A stretch of DNA of 64,000 nt from Micromonospora carbonacea (GTDB lineage Bacteria > Actinomycetota > Actinomycetes > Mycobacteriales > Micromonosporaceae), in NCBI RefSeq assembly GCF_014205165.1, contig NZ_JACHMZ010000001.1, positions 2,254,501-2,318,500 of the forward strand. The letters run 5' to 3'. The notes under the pieces are model-generated. The model was given only the letters and a program-made list of their open reading frames with translations, made no database searches and had not been told where the DNA came from. Of this stretch, positions 1 through 9,324 are shown in pieces. How positions within the stretch are numbered: the stretch's first letter is position 1; the number at the start of each line of letters is the position of its first letter. Both the position numbers and the translations under genes were made by a program.

Positions 1-952
1 CATGCCCGAGGCGGGCGTGCGCGCGGGCCACCACGGCATGCAGTGCGGCGCGTAGCGCCGGGGTCGCCTGTTCCTCGCACCCCGTGAGCGCGGTGACGGC
101 CATCCGAATCCCGGCCTCGGGATGATTGCAGTGGAGCGCCAGGTGGCCGATGTTGACGGCGAGCAGATACCCGCCGTAGCTCCGGTCGTCGGCTGCCTGC
201 GACAGCCGTAGGGCGCGCAAGTAACGACGCTGGGCCAGTCCGTGCGCGCCTGTGTCCACAGCCTGGTAGCCGCAGAGCTCGAAGAAGCCCGCCGCGAGCG
301 TGTGTAGGCGTCTACCGATCGACTCGGACGCGGGCGTGGCCGCGAGCAGCCGGTTGAGCTCGCCTTCGATGTACCGCTGTACCTGCGCGTGGACCCGGCC
401 GGCACCGTGGGTGTGATCCAACTGCCGGAACACCGTGAGCGCGGTCTCGGCCGATGCGAGTTCGTCCTCGGAGACGGGGCCCGCGGCGTCCCGTCGACCC
501 GGCGTGGGGCGGCTGGGGCCACGGTCGGCGTTCAGCCAGTCCAGTGCGGCCCGATCAAGTACGCCCGGTTGGAAGGGAACCCGCCTGACCAGGTCACCGG
601 GCTCGGTGGACCCGGGCGGAGCCGCGTTCGGCGGGATCACCGGGCTGACCGGATCGGCAGGTGAGGAGGCGGGCCTCATGTTTCGTTCGAGGCCCCGTTT
701 CGTCTCGAGCAACGGCAGCAGCCGCAGTAGAGCCCCGCCTGCGGCCAGTGCCGTGTCGCAGGCCTCGACGAACTGGCGGGACGGGAAGCGGTCCGCTGTT
801 TCTACCCGCCGAACCAGATCGGCGCTGAAGCGGATCTTCGCGCCGAGCCGCGCCTGGGAGAGATTCGCCTGTTCCCGTAGGCGCCGCAGCTCGGCACCGA
901 AGAAGTGACGCTCCGACGCGGACGGCTGGAGCGTCCTCGGGGCCTGGGCCAT
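1..952 (-). CDS. XRE-family transcriptional regulator, 3' end outside window
   Basis: The reverse strand is open from an ATG at 952 to the window edge with no stop, so the C-terminus is missing. The first ~75 residues contain a helix-turn-helix of the lambda-repressor/XRE type (LRRLREQANLSQARLGAKI, then SADLVRRVE). A long helical region follows with a TPR-like look (ALRLSQAADDRSYGGYLLAV), the usual build of actinomycete XRE regulators of about 400 residues. It is divergent from the FxLD lanthipeptide operon, so pathway control is likely but is inference. The intergenic region carries a perfect inverted repeat that could be its operator. Confidence 0.85.
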   Translation of the reverse strand, partial: MAQAPRTLQPSASERHFFGAELRRLREQANLSQARLGAKIRFSADLVRRVETADRFPSRQFVEACDTALAAGGALLRLLPLLETKRGLERNMRPASSPADPVSPVIPPNAAPPGSTEPGDLVRRVPFQPGVLDRAALDWLNADRGPSRPTPGRRDAAGPVSEDELASAETALTVFRQLDHTHGAGRVHAQVQRYIEGELNRLLAATPASESIGRRLHTLAAGFFELCGYQAVDTGAHGLAQRRYLRALRLSQAADDRSYGGYLLAVNIGHLALHCNHPEAGIRMAVTALTGCEEQATPALRAALHAVVARAHARLGH

Positions 953-1132
953 GACGCCGCCCTCCTCAGGATTCCACCGAACGGTATCGAGCAGCGTAGA
1001 CCCGTACGCCCGCCGGCACCGTCGTTCGCCGCCGCACACCAGCATGCGCCAGACGTGGGTTCGGCCGCGCGTGGCTCGCCGGGCTCACGCGCATGGCGGT
1101 CCCGCGTCGCGCCGCCGTGCCCGTATCCGGGT

Positions 1133-1157
1133 ATGCGGACACGTGGTTCGTCCGCAT
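1133..1157. promoter_or_regulatory. Inverted repeat in divergent promoter region, candidate operator
   Basis: Two perfect 8-bp arms (ATGCGGAC and GTCCGCAT) are separated by 9 bases in the 361-bp gap between the divergent XRE regulator and the lanthipeptide methyltransferase. Location and symmetry fit a regulator binding site; a transcript hairpin is the alternative. Nothing else recognisable lies in this gap. Confidence 0.4.
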
Positions 1158-1313
1158 GGCGTGCGTTCACCCGGCCGCTCGTCCGGGCCAGAGTGTGAGG
1201 AGCGACCGACGACGCACCCGGGTTCTCCGGCCCGGTGCAGCCGGCGGTCCGGTCCGCGACGCTGGTGCACCACGACGGAAGGTGCCCGGCACCCGAGAAG
1301 AAGGAAGTACCGA

Positions 1314-2543
1314 GTGATCCAGGTGGCTGACACGCATGACGGTGCCGACCGGGCGGCCGACCTGCGCGCCGTGCTGGTGGACGAGCTGCGCGGCCGAGGC
1401 AAGATCGCCACCGCAGCGGTGGAGGCGGCGTTCCGCCGGGTGCCACGTGAGCGGTTCATGCCCGACGGCACCGATCTCACCGTTGCCTACGGGGTCGACA
1501 ACTCGGTGGTCACCAAACGCGACGAGCACGGCGTGGCGATCTCCTCGGTGTCCGCCGCCTACATCCAGGCGCGGATGCTCGAACAGGCCGAGGTGCGGTC
1601 CGGCATGACGGTGCTGGAGGTCGGCTCGGGTGGCCTGAACGCCGCGTACCTCGCCGAGATCGTCGGTCCACAGGGACGGGTCGTCAGCGTCGACATCGAC
1701 CCGGAGGTCACCGCCCGCGCGACGACGCTGCTGGAACAGAACGGCTACGGCGACCGGGTCCGGGTCCTGGTCGCCGACGCCGAGCACGGTGTGCCGGGCG
1801 AGGGTCCCTTCGACGCCGTCATCGTCACGGTGGGCGCCTGGGACATCCCCCCGGCCCTGCTCGACCAACTGCGGAATCCGGGCGTGCTCGTCCTGCCGCT
1901 GATCATGAACGGTGTCACGAGGACGATCGGGTTCCGCCGGGCGTCCGAGCGCCTCTCCAGTACGTCGGCGGAGGTCGCCGGTTTCGTGCCGATGCAGGGC
2001 GACGGTCGGCACCCCGACCGGGTGTTCCTCCTGCCCGACGGCAACGGGCGTAACGTCCGGCTCTCGTTCGACTCCGGTGCCCCCCGTGAGATCAGCCGGC
2101 TCGACGGCGTCCTGGGGACGGAGCGCGTCGAGCGCTGGTCGAGCGTGACGATCGACAACGGCGTCTCGTTCGCCGACCTGCACCTGTGGTTCGCGTGGTT
2201 CCTCCCCGGCTTCTGCCGGATCGCCCCGGACGAGGGAACCGGCCTGGCCGCTGAGCGCCGCTGGTTCCCCTTCGGCGTCGTCTCCGGGGCGGGCTTCGCC
2301 TACCTGGCCGTGCGCCCGGCTGCCGAGGGCGAGGGGGCGGAGTTCGGCGCCCGCGCCTACGGCCCGGACGGACAGCGAGCCGCTGCCTCCATGGTCGAAC
2401 AGATCCAGGCCTGGGATCGCGACGGACGCCACACCGAACCGACCTTCCACTACTGGCCCGTCGGCAGCGACCCCTCGCTCATCCCCGCCGACGCCCCCGT
2501 CATGGACAAGACGCACGGCGTCGTCACGATCTCCTGGCCCTAG
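1314..2543 (+). CDS. FxLD-system PCMT-like methyltransferase (lanthipeptide tailoring)
   Basis: A protein of 409 residues starting at GTG 1314, chosen because AAGGA lies about 9 bases upstream and homology-like sequence begins just after it. The N-terminal half is a protein-L-isoaspartate O-methyltransferase fold: RVPRERFMP is the family's entry motif, VLEVGSGGLNAAYLAEI is the SAM-binding motif I and VVSVDIDP is motif II. The C-terminal ~190 residues are the extra domain seen in methyltransferases of FxLD lanthipeptide clusters. In studied clusters such enzymes methylate a core Asp of the cyclised peptide, leading to aspartimide or isoaspartate. It lies 40 bp upstream of the precursor gene and is probably the first gene of the operon. 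Confidence 0.88.
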   Translation: MIQVADTHDGADRAADLRAVLVDELRGRGKIATAAVEAAFRRVPRERFMPDGTDLTVAYGVDNSVVTKRDEHGVAISSVSAAYIQARMLEQAEVRSGMTVLEVGSGGLNAAYLAEIVGPQGRVVSVDIDPEVTARATTLLEQNGYGDRVRVLVADAEHGVPGEGPFDAVIVTVGAWDIPPALLDQLRNPGVLVLPLIMNGVTRTIGFRRASERLSSTSAEVAGFVPMQGDGRHPDRVFLLPDGNGRNVRLSFDSGAPREISRLDGVLGTERVERWSSVTIDNGVSFADLHLWFAWFLPGFCRIAPDEGTGLAAERRWFPFGVVSGAGFAYLAVRPAAEGEGAEFGARAYGPDGQRAAASMVEQIQAWDRDGRHTEPTFHYWPVGSDPSLIPADAPVMDKTHGVVTISWP

Positions 2544-2583
2544 ACCAGGTGGTACCACCCAACCCTTCCAGCTGAGGAGAGTG

Positions 2584-2784
2584 ATGTCGATGGCCCCGCC
2601 GACTGCGGTCCTCGACGCCCCCACCGCCGACGCCGACGTCGTCACCGACGACGACTTCGTGCTCGACCTGCGGGTCGTCGAGGCCACGACGCCGCTGGTC
2701 GTCATGGCGTGCAGCACCAGCGACGGCTGCGGAAGCACCTGCAGCACCAGCGCGTGCAACACCTCGTCGTACGACCCGGCCTGA
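2584..2784 (+). CDS. FxLD-family lanthipeptide precursor peptide
   Basis: A 66-residue peptide with GAGGAGA just upstream; ATG 2590 is an alternative start with better spacing. Residues 1-24 are an acidic leader; residues 25-28 read FVLD, the FxLD motif that class I dehydratases recognise, within FVLDLRVVE. The core from about residue 41 is rich in modifiable residues: Cys43, Cys49, Cys53 and Cys58 with many Ser/Thr between them, so up to four thioether rings are possible. Asp47-Gly48 sits inside the core, a favourable context for aspartimide formation by the methyltransferase encoded upstream. No leader peptidase gene is visible nearby. Confidence 0.92.
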   Translation: MSMAPPTAVLDAPTADADVVTDDDFVLDLRVVEATTPLVVMACSTSDGCGSTCSTSACNTSSYDPA

Positions 2785-2800
2785 CCGCGCCCACCTACCG

Positions 2801-2827
2801 CCGGAGCCCGCGCTTTGCGGGCTCCGG
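2801..2827 (+). terminator. Perfect hairpin between precursor and lanB, likely attenuator
   Basis: CCGGAGCCCGC and GCGGGCTCCGG form an 11-bp perfect stem with a 5-base GCTTT loop, 16 bp after the precursor stop. There is no T-run, so partial termination or 3'-end protection of the precursor mRNA is more likely than full termination. Such a structure would make more precursor than enzyme. Confidence 0.65.
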
Positions 2828-2866
2828 TGACCCTCTCCCCACCCCCCGCCCGCCAGGAGGCACCCC

Positions 2867-5800
2867 ATGCCGCCCGAGCACACCAGCTACCAGCCAACTG
2901 GCCCGGCACTGGTCCGGGCCAGCACCGATCCCGGCGACCTCGGCCCCGGACCGTCAGCCGACCTCATCGGCCCGGCAGCGCCCGCGCGTGAGGGCCTCGC
3001 CTGGCTGGCCAACCGGTGGACACGCCCTGACGTCCGGGACGCCATCTCGATGGCCAGCCCCGGCCTCGCTGCACGCGTCAGCCAACTCCTCACCCCCAGG
3101 GCCGCCGAAGCGACAGCCGCCGCCGTCCGCCGCGCGGTCCTCGCCACCGCCTCCTATCTGCTGCGATGGCAACGCCGAACGACGCCGTTCGGACTGTTCG
3201 CCGCCGTCACCACAGCGACCGTCGGTCCGGCGGCGGCAACGATCGGGGACAGGCACCGCGCTGCGGCACGGGTCGACGGGGAATGGCTGACGCACGTCGT
3301 CGACAGCCTCGAGTCCCGCCCCGATCTCCAACGACGGCTGACCGTGGTCGCCGACAGCGCAAGGTTCGTGCGCGACGGCCGCGTCATCGTCGCCGCCCGG
3401 CCGCTGCCGGGCCAGCGCTCGCCTGGACCACCCCGCGAAACCTCCACCACGAACAACCGGGCCGTACGACTGGCCCTTGCCCACGCGGCGCGGCCGATCC
3501 ACTTTCCTCAGCTCGCCGCGCGGATCGCGGACGAGATACCCCACGCGGCTCCCGCAACGATCGGGGCGATGCTGCACGGCCTCGTGGGCGGCGGCTTCCT
3601 CATCACCAGCCTCCGCCCGCCCATGACCGCCACGGACGGCCTGGCCCATGTCATCGACGTGCTGGATGCCGCAGGGGCCGCCGAGTTGAGCGCGGTGGCA
3701 CCGATCCTCGACCGGCTCAAGGCGATCGGTGAGCTGATCGCGCGACACAACGCGTTGGCAGATTCCCGCGAGGCGGCGCGGACCCGGGCCGCAGCGATCA
3801 GGGCCATGGCGACGCTGGCACCCGACGCCGAGCACCAGCTCGCCGTCGACCTGCGGCTCGACGCCAAGATCAGCATTCCGTCCCGGGTGCTCGACGAGGT
3901 GGCACTCGCCGCCGAACTGCTGCTCCGCCTGACCACTCAGCCGTTTGGATCCGTCGCCTGGCTGGACTACCACGCCCGGTTCCGTGACCGGTACGGCCCC
4001 GGAGCTCTGGTGCCGGTCCGCGACCTGGTCGCAGATTCCGGCCTCGGCTATCCCACCGGCTTTCTCGGCGCACCCCGAGCACGCCCGGCCTGGCGGATGC
4101 TGACCGAGCGTGATGTACGCCTGGCCGCGCTCATCCAGAAGGCGACCCTCGACGGCACCGACGAGATCCGCCTCACCGATGCCGACGTCGACGCACTCAC
4201 CGTAGGTAACCACGCCACCGCAGTCCCGCCCTGCCGGCTCGAACTGGGCTTCGCCGTGTACGCGGCCAGCGCCGAGAAGGTGGACCGCGGGGCCTACGAG
4301 CTGCGGATCACGGCCGCCCCCAGAACGCCGACCAGCATGGTCGGGCGGTTCGCCTACCTTCTCGACCCTGCCGAACAGGCGCAGATCGCCGCGTCCTACG
4401 CCCACCACGCCTCTGACGCGGACCCGACGCACCCGGTCCAGCTGTCGTTCCCACCCCGCCGCACGCACAACCAGAACGTCACCCGCGTCGGCACACTCCT
4501 GCCCGACGTGCTGTCCCTGTCCGAGCATCCCGACGGCCCGACGGTCACCGTGGACGACCTCGCCGTCACCGCCGACGCCGAACAGATGTACCTCGTCCAC
4601 TGGCCGACCGGTCGGCGCGTCGTCCCGCACATCCCGCATGCCCTGGACACCACCGTGCAGACCCCGCCCCTGGCGCGGTTCCTCGCCGAGGTCGCCGACG
4701 CCCGCAGCGTCGTCTTCGGTCCGCTCGACCACGGCGCAGCCGCCCGCAACCTGCCCTACCTTCCCCGTATCCGGTACGGCCGCATCATCCTGAGCCCGGC
4801 GCGCTGGCTGCTCGCCGGAACTGATCTCGCCTCGGGTGACCCGCGAGGCGACGAGCCGGCCGCGGGCCGGTGGGAAACGTCCCTCGCCGCCTGGCGGCAG
4901 CAGTGGCGGGTACCGGACCGGGTGGTGGCCTGCCACGGCGAGCTTCGCCTGCCCCTCGACCTCGGCCGACCGCTCGACCGTGCCCTCCTGCGAGCCCGGC
5001 TGATCCGTGCCGGTCGGCTCGAGCTACGAGAAGATGCCCCGCCCGACGGTTACGGATGGACCGCAGGCAGACCTGCGGAGTTTCTCACCTCGATGACCCT
5101 GACCACGGTCCCGAAGCGCACGCCGCCGGTCACCGCCCCACCCGGCGACACCTTCCGGCCCGGAGCGTCCACCATCGTCCACGCCCGGCTGGTCGGCAAC
5201 CCGGCCCGCACCGACCAGTTGCTCACCGCGCACCTGCCGAAGCTGGTCGACAACCTCATCGGCCTCGGTCTGCGGCGCTGGTGGTTCAGGCGGCACCGCG
5301 ACACCATCCGCGTCGAGGCCGACCAGCACCTGTCCCTGTTCCTTCGGTTCAGCGAACCAGGCGCGTACGGACCCGCCGCCGCCATCCTGGCGGAGTTCGC
5401 CAACGGGTTGGCGGCTCAGAGTCTGCCCGCCGAACTCGTCCTCGCCGCTTATCACCAGCATCCCGCCCGCTACGGCCACGGCCCCGCCCTCCTCGCCGCC
5501 GAGAAGGTCTTCGCCGCCGACACCGCCGCCGCCATCGCGCAACTTCGCACCGCCGACCTGGCCGGCATCCCGGCGCAGGCGCTCGCCGCCGCATCGATGG
5601 CGCGACTCGCCGCAGCCTTCGCCTCGCGCCCCCACCCGGGCTATCGGGCGCTGCTGGCCTGCCTCCGCGAAGCCACCGAACCAGCCGAGCGCACGCTCAC
5701 CGACCTGGCCCGTCGCCTGGCCGACCCCGCCGGCGACCATCAGAGCCTGCGAGCCCTGCCCGGCGGGGACGCCGTCGCGGACACCTGGCAGATCCGCGAT

Positions 5801-5983
5801 CTCGCGGTGCGCGCGTACCACGACTGCCTGCTGCCACAGCGCGACCCCGGGAGCGTGCTGCGGACCCTGCTGCACGAGCACCACATGCGTGCGGTCGGCG
5901 TCGATCCCGACTTCGAGCGCAGGACAAATCACGCCGCGCGAGCAGCCGCGATGCGCTGCCTGGCACAGGCAGGTCCGCGATGA
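2867..5983 (+). CDS. lanB: Class I lanthipeptide dehydratase LanB
   Basis: A 1038-residue protein, the usual full length for class I LanB, with AGGAGG placed well for ATG 2867. The first ~750 residues match the glutamylation domain: YLLRWQRRTTPFGLFAA is the characteristic stretch near residue 100. Residues ~760-1030 form the glutamate-elimination (SpaB-C-like) domain, with RRWWFRRHRD and the YGHGPALLAAEKVFAADT pattern. It dehydrates Ser/Thr of the FxLD precursor using glutamyl-tRNA. Its stop overlaps the start of lanC by 4 bp, so the two are probably translationally coupled. Confidence 0.93.
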   Translation: MPPEHTSYQPTGPALVRASTDPGDLGPGPSADLIGPAAPAREGLAWLANRWTRPDVRDAISMASPGLAARVSQLLTPRAAEATAAAVRRAVLATASYLLRWQRRTTPFGLFAAVTTATVGPAAATIGDRHRAAARVDGEWLTHVVDSLESRPDLQRRLTVVADSARFVRDGRVIVAARPLPGQRSPGPPRETSTTNNRAVRLALAHAARPIHFPQLAARIADEIPHAAPATIGAMLHGLVGGGFLITSLRPPMTATDGLAHVIDVLDAAGAAELSAVAPILDRLKAIGELIARHNALADSREAARTRAAAIRAMATLAPDAEHQLAVDLRLDAKISIPSRVLDEVALAAELLLRLTTQPFGSVAWLDYHARFRDRYGPGALVPVRDLVADSGLGYPTGFLGAPRARPAWRMLTERDVRLAALIQKATLDGTDEIRLTDADVDALTVGNHATAVPPCRLELGFAVYAASAEKVDRGAYELRITAAPRTPTSMVGRFAYLLDPAEQAQIAASYAHHASDADPTHPVQLSFPPRRTHNQNVTRVGTLLPDVLSLSEHPDGPTVTVDDLAVTADAEQMYLVHWPTGRRVVPHIPHALDTTVQTPPLARFLAEVADARSVVFGPLDHGAAARNLPYLPRIRYGRIILSPARWLLAGTDLASGDPRGDEPAAGRWETSLAAWRQQWRVPDRVVACHGELRLPLDLGRPLDRALLRARLIRAGRLELREDAPPDGYGWTAGRPAEFLTSMTLTTVPKRTPPVTAPPGDTFRPGASTIVHARLVGNPARTDQLLTAHLPKLVDNLIGLGLRRWWFRRHRDTIRVEADQHLSLFLRFSEPGAYGPAAAILAEFANGLAAQSLPAELVLAAYHQHPARYGHGPALLAAEKVFAADTAAAIAQLRTADLAGIPAQALAAASMARLAAAFASRPHPGYRALLACLREATEPAERTLTDLARRLADPAGDHQSLRALPGGDAVADTWQIRDLAVRAYHDCLLPQRDPGSVLRTLLHEHHMRAVGVDPDFERRTNHAARAAAMRCLAQAGPR

Positions 5984-7149
5984 CGGCCACCGCCGGGCCC
6001 ACCGGCACCCCCGTTTCCGGAGCGGGCCGACAGTCCCTCGCGACCGGCGCCGTCGGCCCCGCGCTCCTGGCCATCGAACGTGCCCTGAACGGTGCGGGGG
6101 ACTGGACCACCGCACACCACCTCGTCACCCGAGCCACGAGCAGCCCCATCGACGCCGGAAGGCACACCGGCCTCTACCACGGCGCACCCGCCGTCCTCTT
6201 CCTGCTCAACGCGGCGACCGCCGACGGCCGCGACCGTTACGCCGCCGCGCGTCAGAGCCTCACCCGCCACGTGCGGCGGCTCGTCCGCCAGCGGCTGACC
6301 GCAGCGGACGACCGCCTCCGACGTGGCCAGCCCAGCACGTTCGCCGAGTACGACATCTTCTACGGCCTCGTCGGCACCGGAGCCCTGCTGCTCCGCCACC
6401 TGCCCGACGCCGACGAACTCGGCGACCTCCTGACGTACATCACGCGACTGACCCGATCCTGCACCCACGACGGACAGCGACTACCCGGCTGGTGGGTCGG
6501 CCACGACCCCGACCCGACCCTGCCCACCCCCGGAGGCCACGCCAACTTCGGGATGGCCCACGGCGCAGCCGGCCTGCTCTCCCTGCTCGCCCTCGCCGAC
6601 AGGGCGGGCCACCGGGTTCGCGGCCAGACGGAGGCGATCGAGCGCCTGTGCGCCTGGTTCGACCGCTGGCGGCAGGACGACGTTGCCCAGGGATCGTGGT
6701 GGCCCCAGTGGCTCACCCGCGACCAACTCCGCACCGGCCGTCCCACCCAGGCGGGGCCGGGCAGGCCCTCGTGGTGCTACGGCGCGCCCGGGATCGCCCG
6801 TGCCCTCCAACTCGCCGCCATCGCCATGAACCATGCCGCCCGGCAGGCCGACGCCGAGGCCGTACTCGTGGCCTGCCTGAACGACCAGCAACTCGACCGG
6901 CTCACCGAACCCGGGGTCTGCCACGGTCTGGCCGGCCTCCACCACACCGTGCTCCGGGCTGCCGCCGACGCGAAGACCCCGGACATCGCCGCGCGGCTGC
7001 CCGCCCTCACCGAACGCCTCACCCGCCACGAACCCGACCCGGACGACGGCTTCCTGACCGGTCGCACCGGCCACCTCCTCGCGATGGAGACCGCCCGCGC
7101 CGCCGCGCCACCCAGGACCAGGTGGGACGCATGTCTGCTGATCGTCTGA
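5980..7149 (+). CDS. lanC: Lanthionine synthetase C-like cyclase LanC
   Basis: A 389-residue protein starting at ATG 5980, which overlaps the lanB stop as ATGA. The zinc-site residues of LanC cyclases are present: Cys in SWCYGAPGIA, and the Cys-His pair in GVCHGLAGLHH; GMAHGAAGLLSLL provides the conserved His earlier in the alpha-toroid. It would join Cys thiols to dehydrated residues of the precursor. Its 3' end overlaps the next gene by 19 bp, another sign of one operon. Confidence 0.9.
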   Translation: MTATAGPTGTPVSGAGRQSLATGAVGPALLAIERALNGAGDWTTAHHLVTRATSSPIDAGRHTGLYHGAPAVLFLLNAATADGRDRYAAARQSLTRHVRRLVRQRLTAADDRLRRGQPSTFAEYDIFYGLVGTGALLLRHLPDADELGDLLTYITRLTRSCTHDGQRLPGWWVGHDPDPTLPTPGGHANFGMAHGAAGLLSLLALADRAGHRVRGQTEAIERLCAWFDRWRQDDVAQGSWWPQWLTRDQLRTGRPTQAGPGRPSWCYGAPGIARALQLAAIAMNHAARQADAEAVLVACLNDQQLDRLTEPGVCHGLAGLHHTVLRAAADAKTPDIAARLPALTERLTRHEPDPDDGFLTGRTGHLLAMETARAAAPPRTRWDACLLIV

Positions 7150-8093
7150 CCACCGGAGCGCCCGCCGCGGTCGTCGCCCTCGTCGAAGCCGTCCTCGGCG
7201 GGGCCGCGCTGGAGACGACAGCCGCAGCCGCCGGTATCGCCCCGGACGAGCTCGACACCGCCGTTCAGACGTACCGGGCCGGGGGTATCGCCGCCCTGGA
7301 GATCCGCCACGACAACGCCTGGTTCCAGGCGCGCGTCCGGCCGATCGACTGGGCCACCGCCGAGGCCGTTTTCCGCACACGGATCGGCCCACAGCTCGAC
7401 CGGCTCGGTGATAACCGAGCATCCTGGTGGTTCCTACGCAAACACCCGAGCTGGCGGATCAGGATCCGCACGACCGACCATGGCGCAGTCGGTGCGCTCC
7501 TCGACGACCTCGCCGCCGTAGGAGTGATCGCGGGCTGGGACCCGGGCATCTACGAGCCCGAGACGGCCGCGTTCGGCGGGCTGTCCGCCACCGCGATCGT
7601 GCACGAACTGTTCTGCGCTGACAGTCGCGGCGTCCTCGCCTACGCCGGGCACGACCAACCACCGATCGGCCGTCGCGAACTGTCGCTACTGCTGCTGCGG
7701 ACGCTCCAGCACCACGCCGGCCTGGACTGGTTCGAAGCCGCAGACGTCTTCGACCGGGTAGCCCAGATGCGTCCCGCACCTGCGGCCACCGAGTCGTCAC
7801 GTGTCGCGGACCTCGCCGCGCGGATGCGACCCCTGCTCGCGCTTCCGGACGAGGCCCGCACGGCACTGTTCGCCCCCGACGGACCGCTCACCGACGCCTG
7901 CGACTGGGAAACAGCATTCGCGGACGCTGGCCGCAAGCTCGGCCTGGCTGCCGCCAGCGGACGCCTCGGCCGGGGCATCCGGGCGATCCTCGCCCAGATT
8001 GTGATCTTCCACTGGAACCGGCTCGCCCTGCCCGCCCACGCGCAGGGCATCCTCGCCCATGCGGCGACCACCGCCATCCTGCCCGGGAGCTGA
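7131..8093 (+). CDS. Thiopeptide-type bacteriocin biosynthesis protein (stand-alone SpaB-C domain)
   Basis: A 320-residue protein whose ATG lies inside the end of lanC. SWWFLRKHPSWRIRIRT and GIYEPETAAFGG are hallmarks of the stand-alone elimination-type domain family related to the C-terminus of LanB. The cluster's LanB already has its own elimination domain, so this is a second copy of the fold. In related clusters the protein is a dehydration partner or a structural accessory; which applies here cannot be told from sequence. Confidence 0.88.
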   Translation: MSADRLTTGAPAAVVALVEAVLGGAALETTAAAAGIAPDELDTAVQTYRAGGIAALEIRHDNAWFQARVRPIDWATAEAVFRTRIGPQLDRLGDNRASWWFLRKHPSWRIRIRTTDHGAVGALLDDLAAVGVIAGWDPGIYEPETAAFGGLSATAIVHELFCADSRGVLAYAGHDQPPIGRRELSLLLLRTLQHHAGLDWFEAADVFDRVAQMRPAPAATESSRVADLAARMRPLLALPDEARTALFAPDGPLTDACDWETAFADAGRKLGLAAASGRLGRGIRAILAQIVIFHWNRLALPAHAQGILAHAATTAILPGS

Positions 8094-8095
8094 TC

Positions 8096-9238
8096 GTGCA
8101 CCACGACACCGTCGCCGCCGCAGCGCGCCGCTTCCCGCTCCTCGGCCGCCCCCGCCCCGACTGCCCAGCCCTGCCCCTACGCATGAAGGAGATCACGGAC
8201 GCGGCGAACGCCGCACTACGGAAACCCGGTCACGGCATGGCCGACGCGGCGCACGTACTCAACAAGGCCGCCCTCATCGCCAGCGACGCCGGACTGCCGG
8301 ACCTCGCCAGACGAATCTGCTGGCAGCACATCGACGCCTACCTGCGACTAGCGCGTCCTCTCACCGTTCTGGAAGCCCGTTACATGCTCGAACCCGTCCT
8401 CAACCTGGCCCGCCTGCAGATCCGCGCAGAACAAGGCGCGCCAGCGCTGCGACTCATGGAGGCCATGCATGAAGCGGTCACCCGACACATCGACCTGGTT
8501 GTCGGCGCCCGCACCCTGCCCACCGCCAACCTCGTCGGTGATCGCGCCGAACGACGCATGCTCCGCCAGTGGGTCTGGCTTCAACTCATCGGCGAAGGCA
8601 CGCGCGTGCTGGCCTTGGACGGACGATGGGACGAGGCAGCCGAGCACGCGCGAAGTCACAACGGCATCGGTGCTCACCTGATGGAGGGCCGGCAGGCCGT
8701 CATCATCGCAGCGTGCCTTCAGGGCGACCCCGAGTACGGCCGTAGGGTCCTTACGGAAAGCGCGCTCACCCAACCGTGGGAGCAACAGGTCGCCGCCTGC
8801 CTCAGCCTCATGTGTGCAACGCAGGCCCGCCCCGCCATGCCCCAGCACCTCACCGTGCTGACGGAGCGGCTCGCCCTTCCCATCACGGCACCGAACTACG
8901 CGTCCTACCGCGCGCGGCTTGGACTCGCGGGAGCCATCCTGGCCAACGCGACCCAGCCCGAACTGGCGACCCGACTTCTGCACCACACCGCGCGACAGGC
9001 CATCGACACCGCCGACGGTTACGCCGCCCGCGACATCCTCGGCTTCCGCGAACCCCTGCAAGGCATCACCGCCGACCAGCACGCGGCCCTGCGCCACATC
9101 GCCACCACGGCGGGCCTCGGGCTCGGTGAACTACCGGAGGAAGTGGTACGCCACCTCGCCACCGCAGCAGATATGGCGGTGCAGGCGCTCGCGGCACCAG
9201 CAGCGGCTGCGCCGGCAGCGGGGCTGGGTAGAGCTTGA
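8096..9238 (+). CDS. Uncharacterised helical protein of the lanthipeptide cluster
   Basis: A 380-residue protein starting at GTG 8096, only 2 bp after the upstream stop. It is Ala/Leu/Arg-rich and predicted all-helical, with repeated helical pairs (ADAAHVLNKAALIASDAGLPDLARRICW, ARLGLAGAILANA) resembling TPR arrays of XRE regulators but without a DNA-binding N-terminus. No catalytic motif was seen. Its tight position in the operon suggests a role in production, regulation or self-protection; the function is unknown. Confidence 0.7.
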   Translation: MHHDTVAAAARRFPLLGRPRPDCPALPLRMKEITDAANAALRKPGHGMADAAHVLNKAALIASDAGLPDLARRICWQHIDAYLRLARPLTVLEARYMLEPVLNLARLQIRAEQGAPALRLMEAMHEAVTRHIDLVVGARTLPTANLVGDRAERRMLRQWVWLQLIGEGTRVLALDGRWDEAAEHARSHNGIGAHLMEGRQAVIIAACLQGDPEYGRRVLTESALTQPWEQQVAACLSLMCATQARPAMPQHLTVLTERLALPITAPNYASYRARLGLAGAILANATQPELATRLLHHTARQAIDTADGYAARDILGFREPLQGITADQHAALRHIATTAGLGLGELPEEVVRHLATAADMAVQALAAPAAAAPAAGLGRA

Positions 9239-9324
9239 GGCAGATGCCGCGCTACGCCCCTCCGCGCTGGCCGATTTGGACGCGCCGGTGTGGGACGAGA
9301 CCGACACGAACCTGCGTCGGTAAG

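Noticed and set aside
1167..2909. 580-codon reverse-strand frame opposite the lanthipeptide methyltransferase
   Set aside because: It is antisense to a recognisable enzyme, has no family resemblance, and long antisense frames are expected at this GC content.
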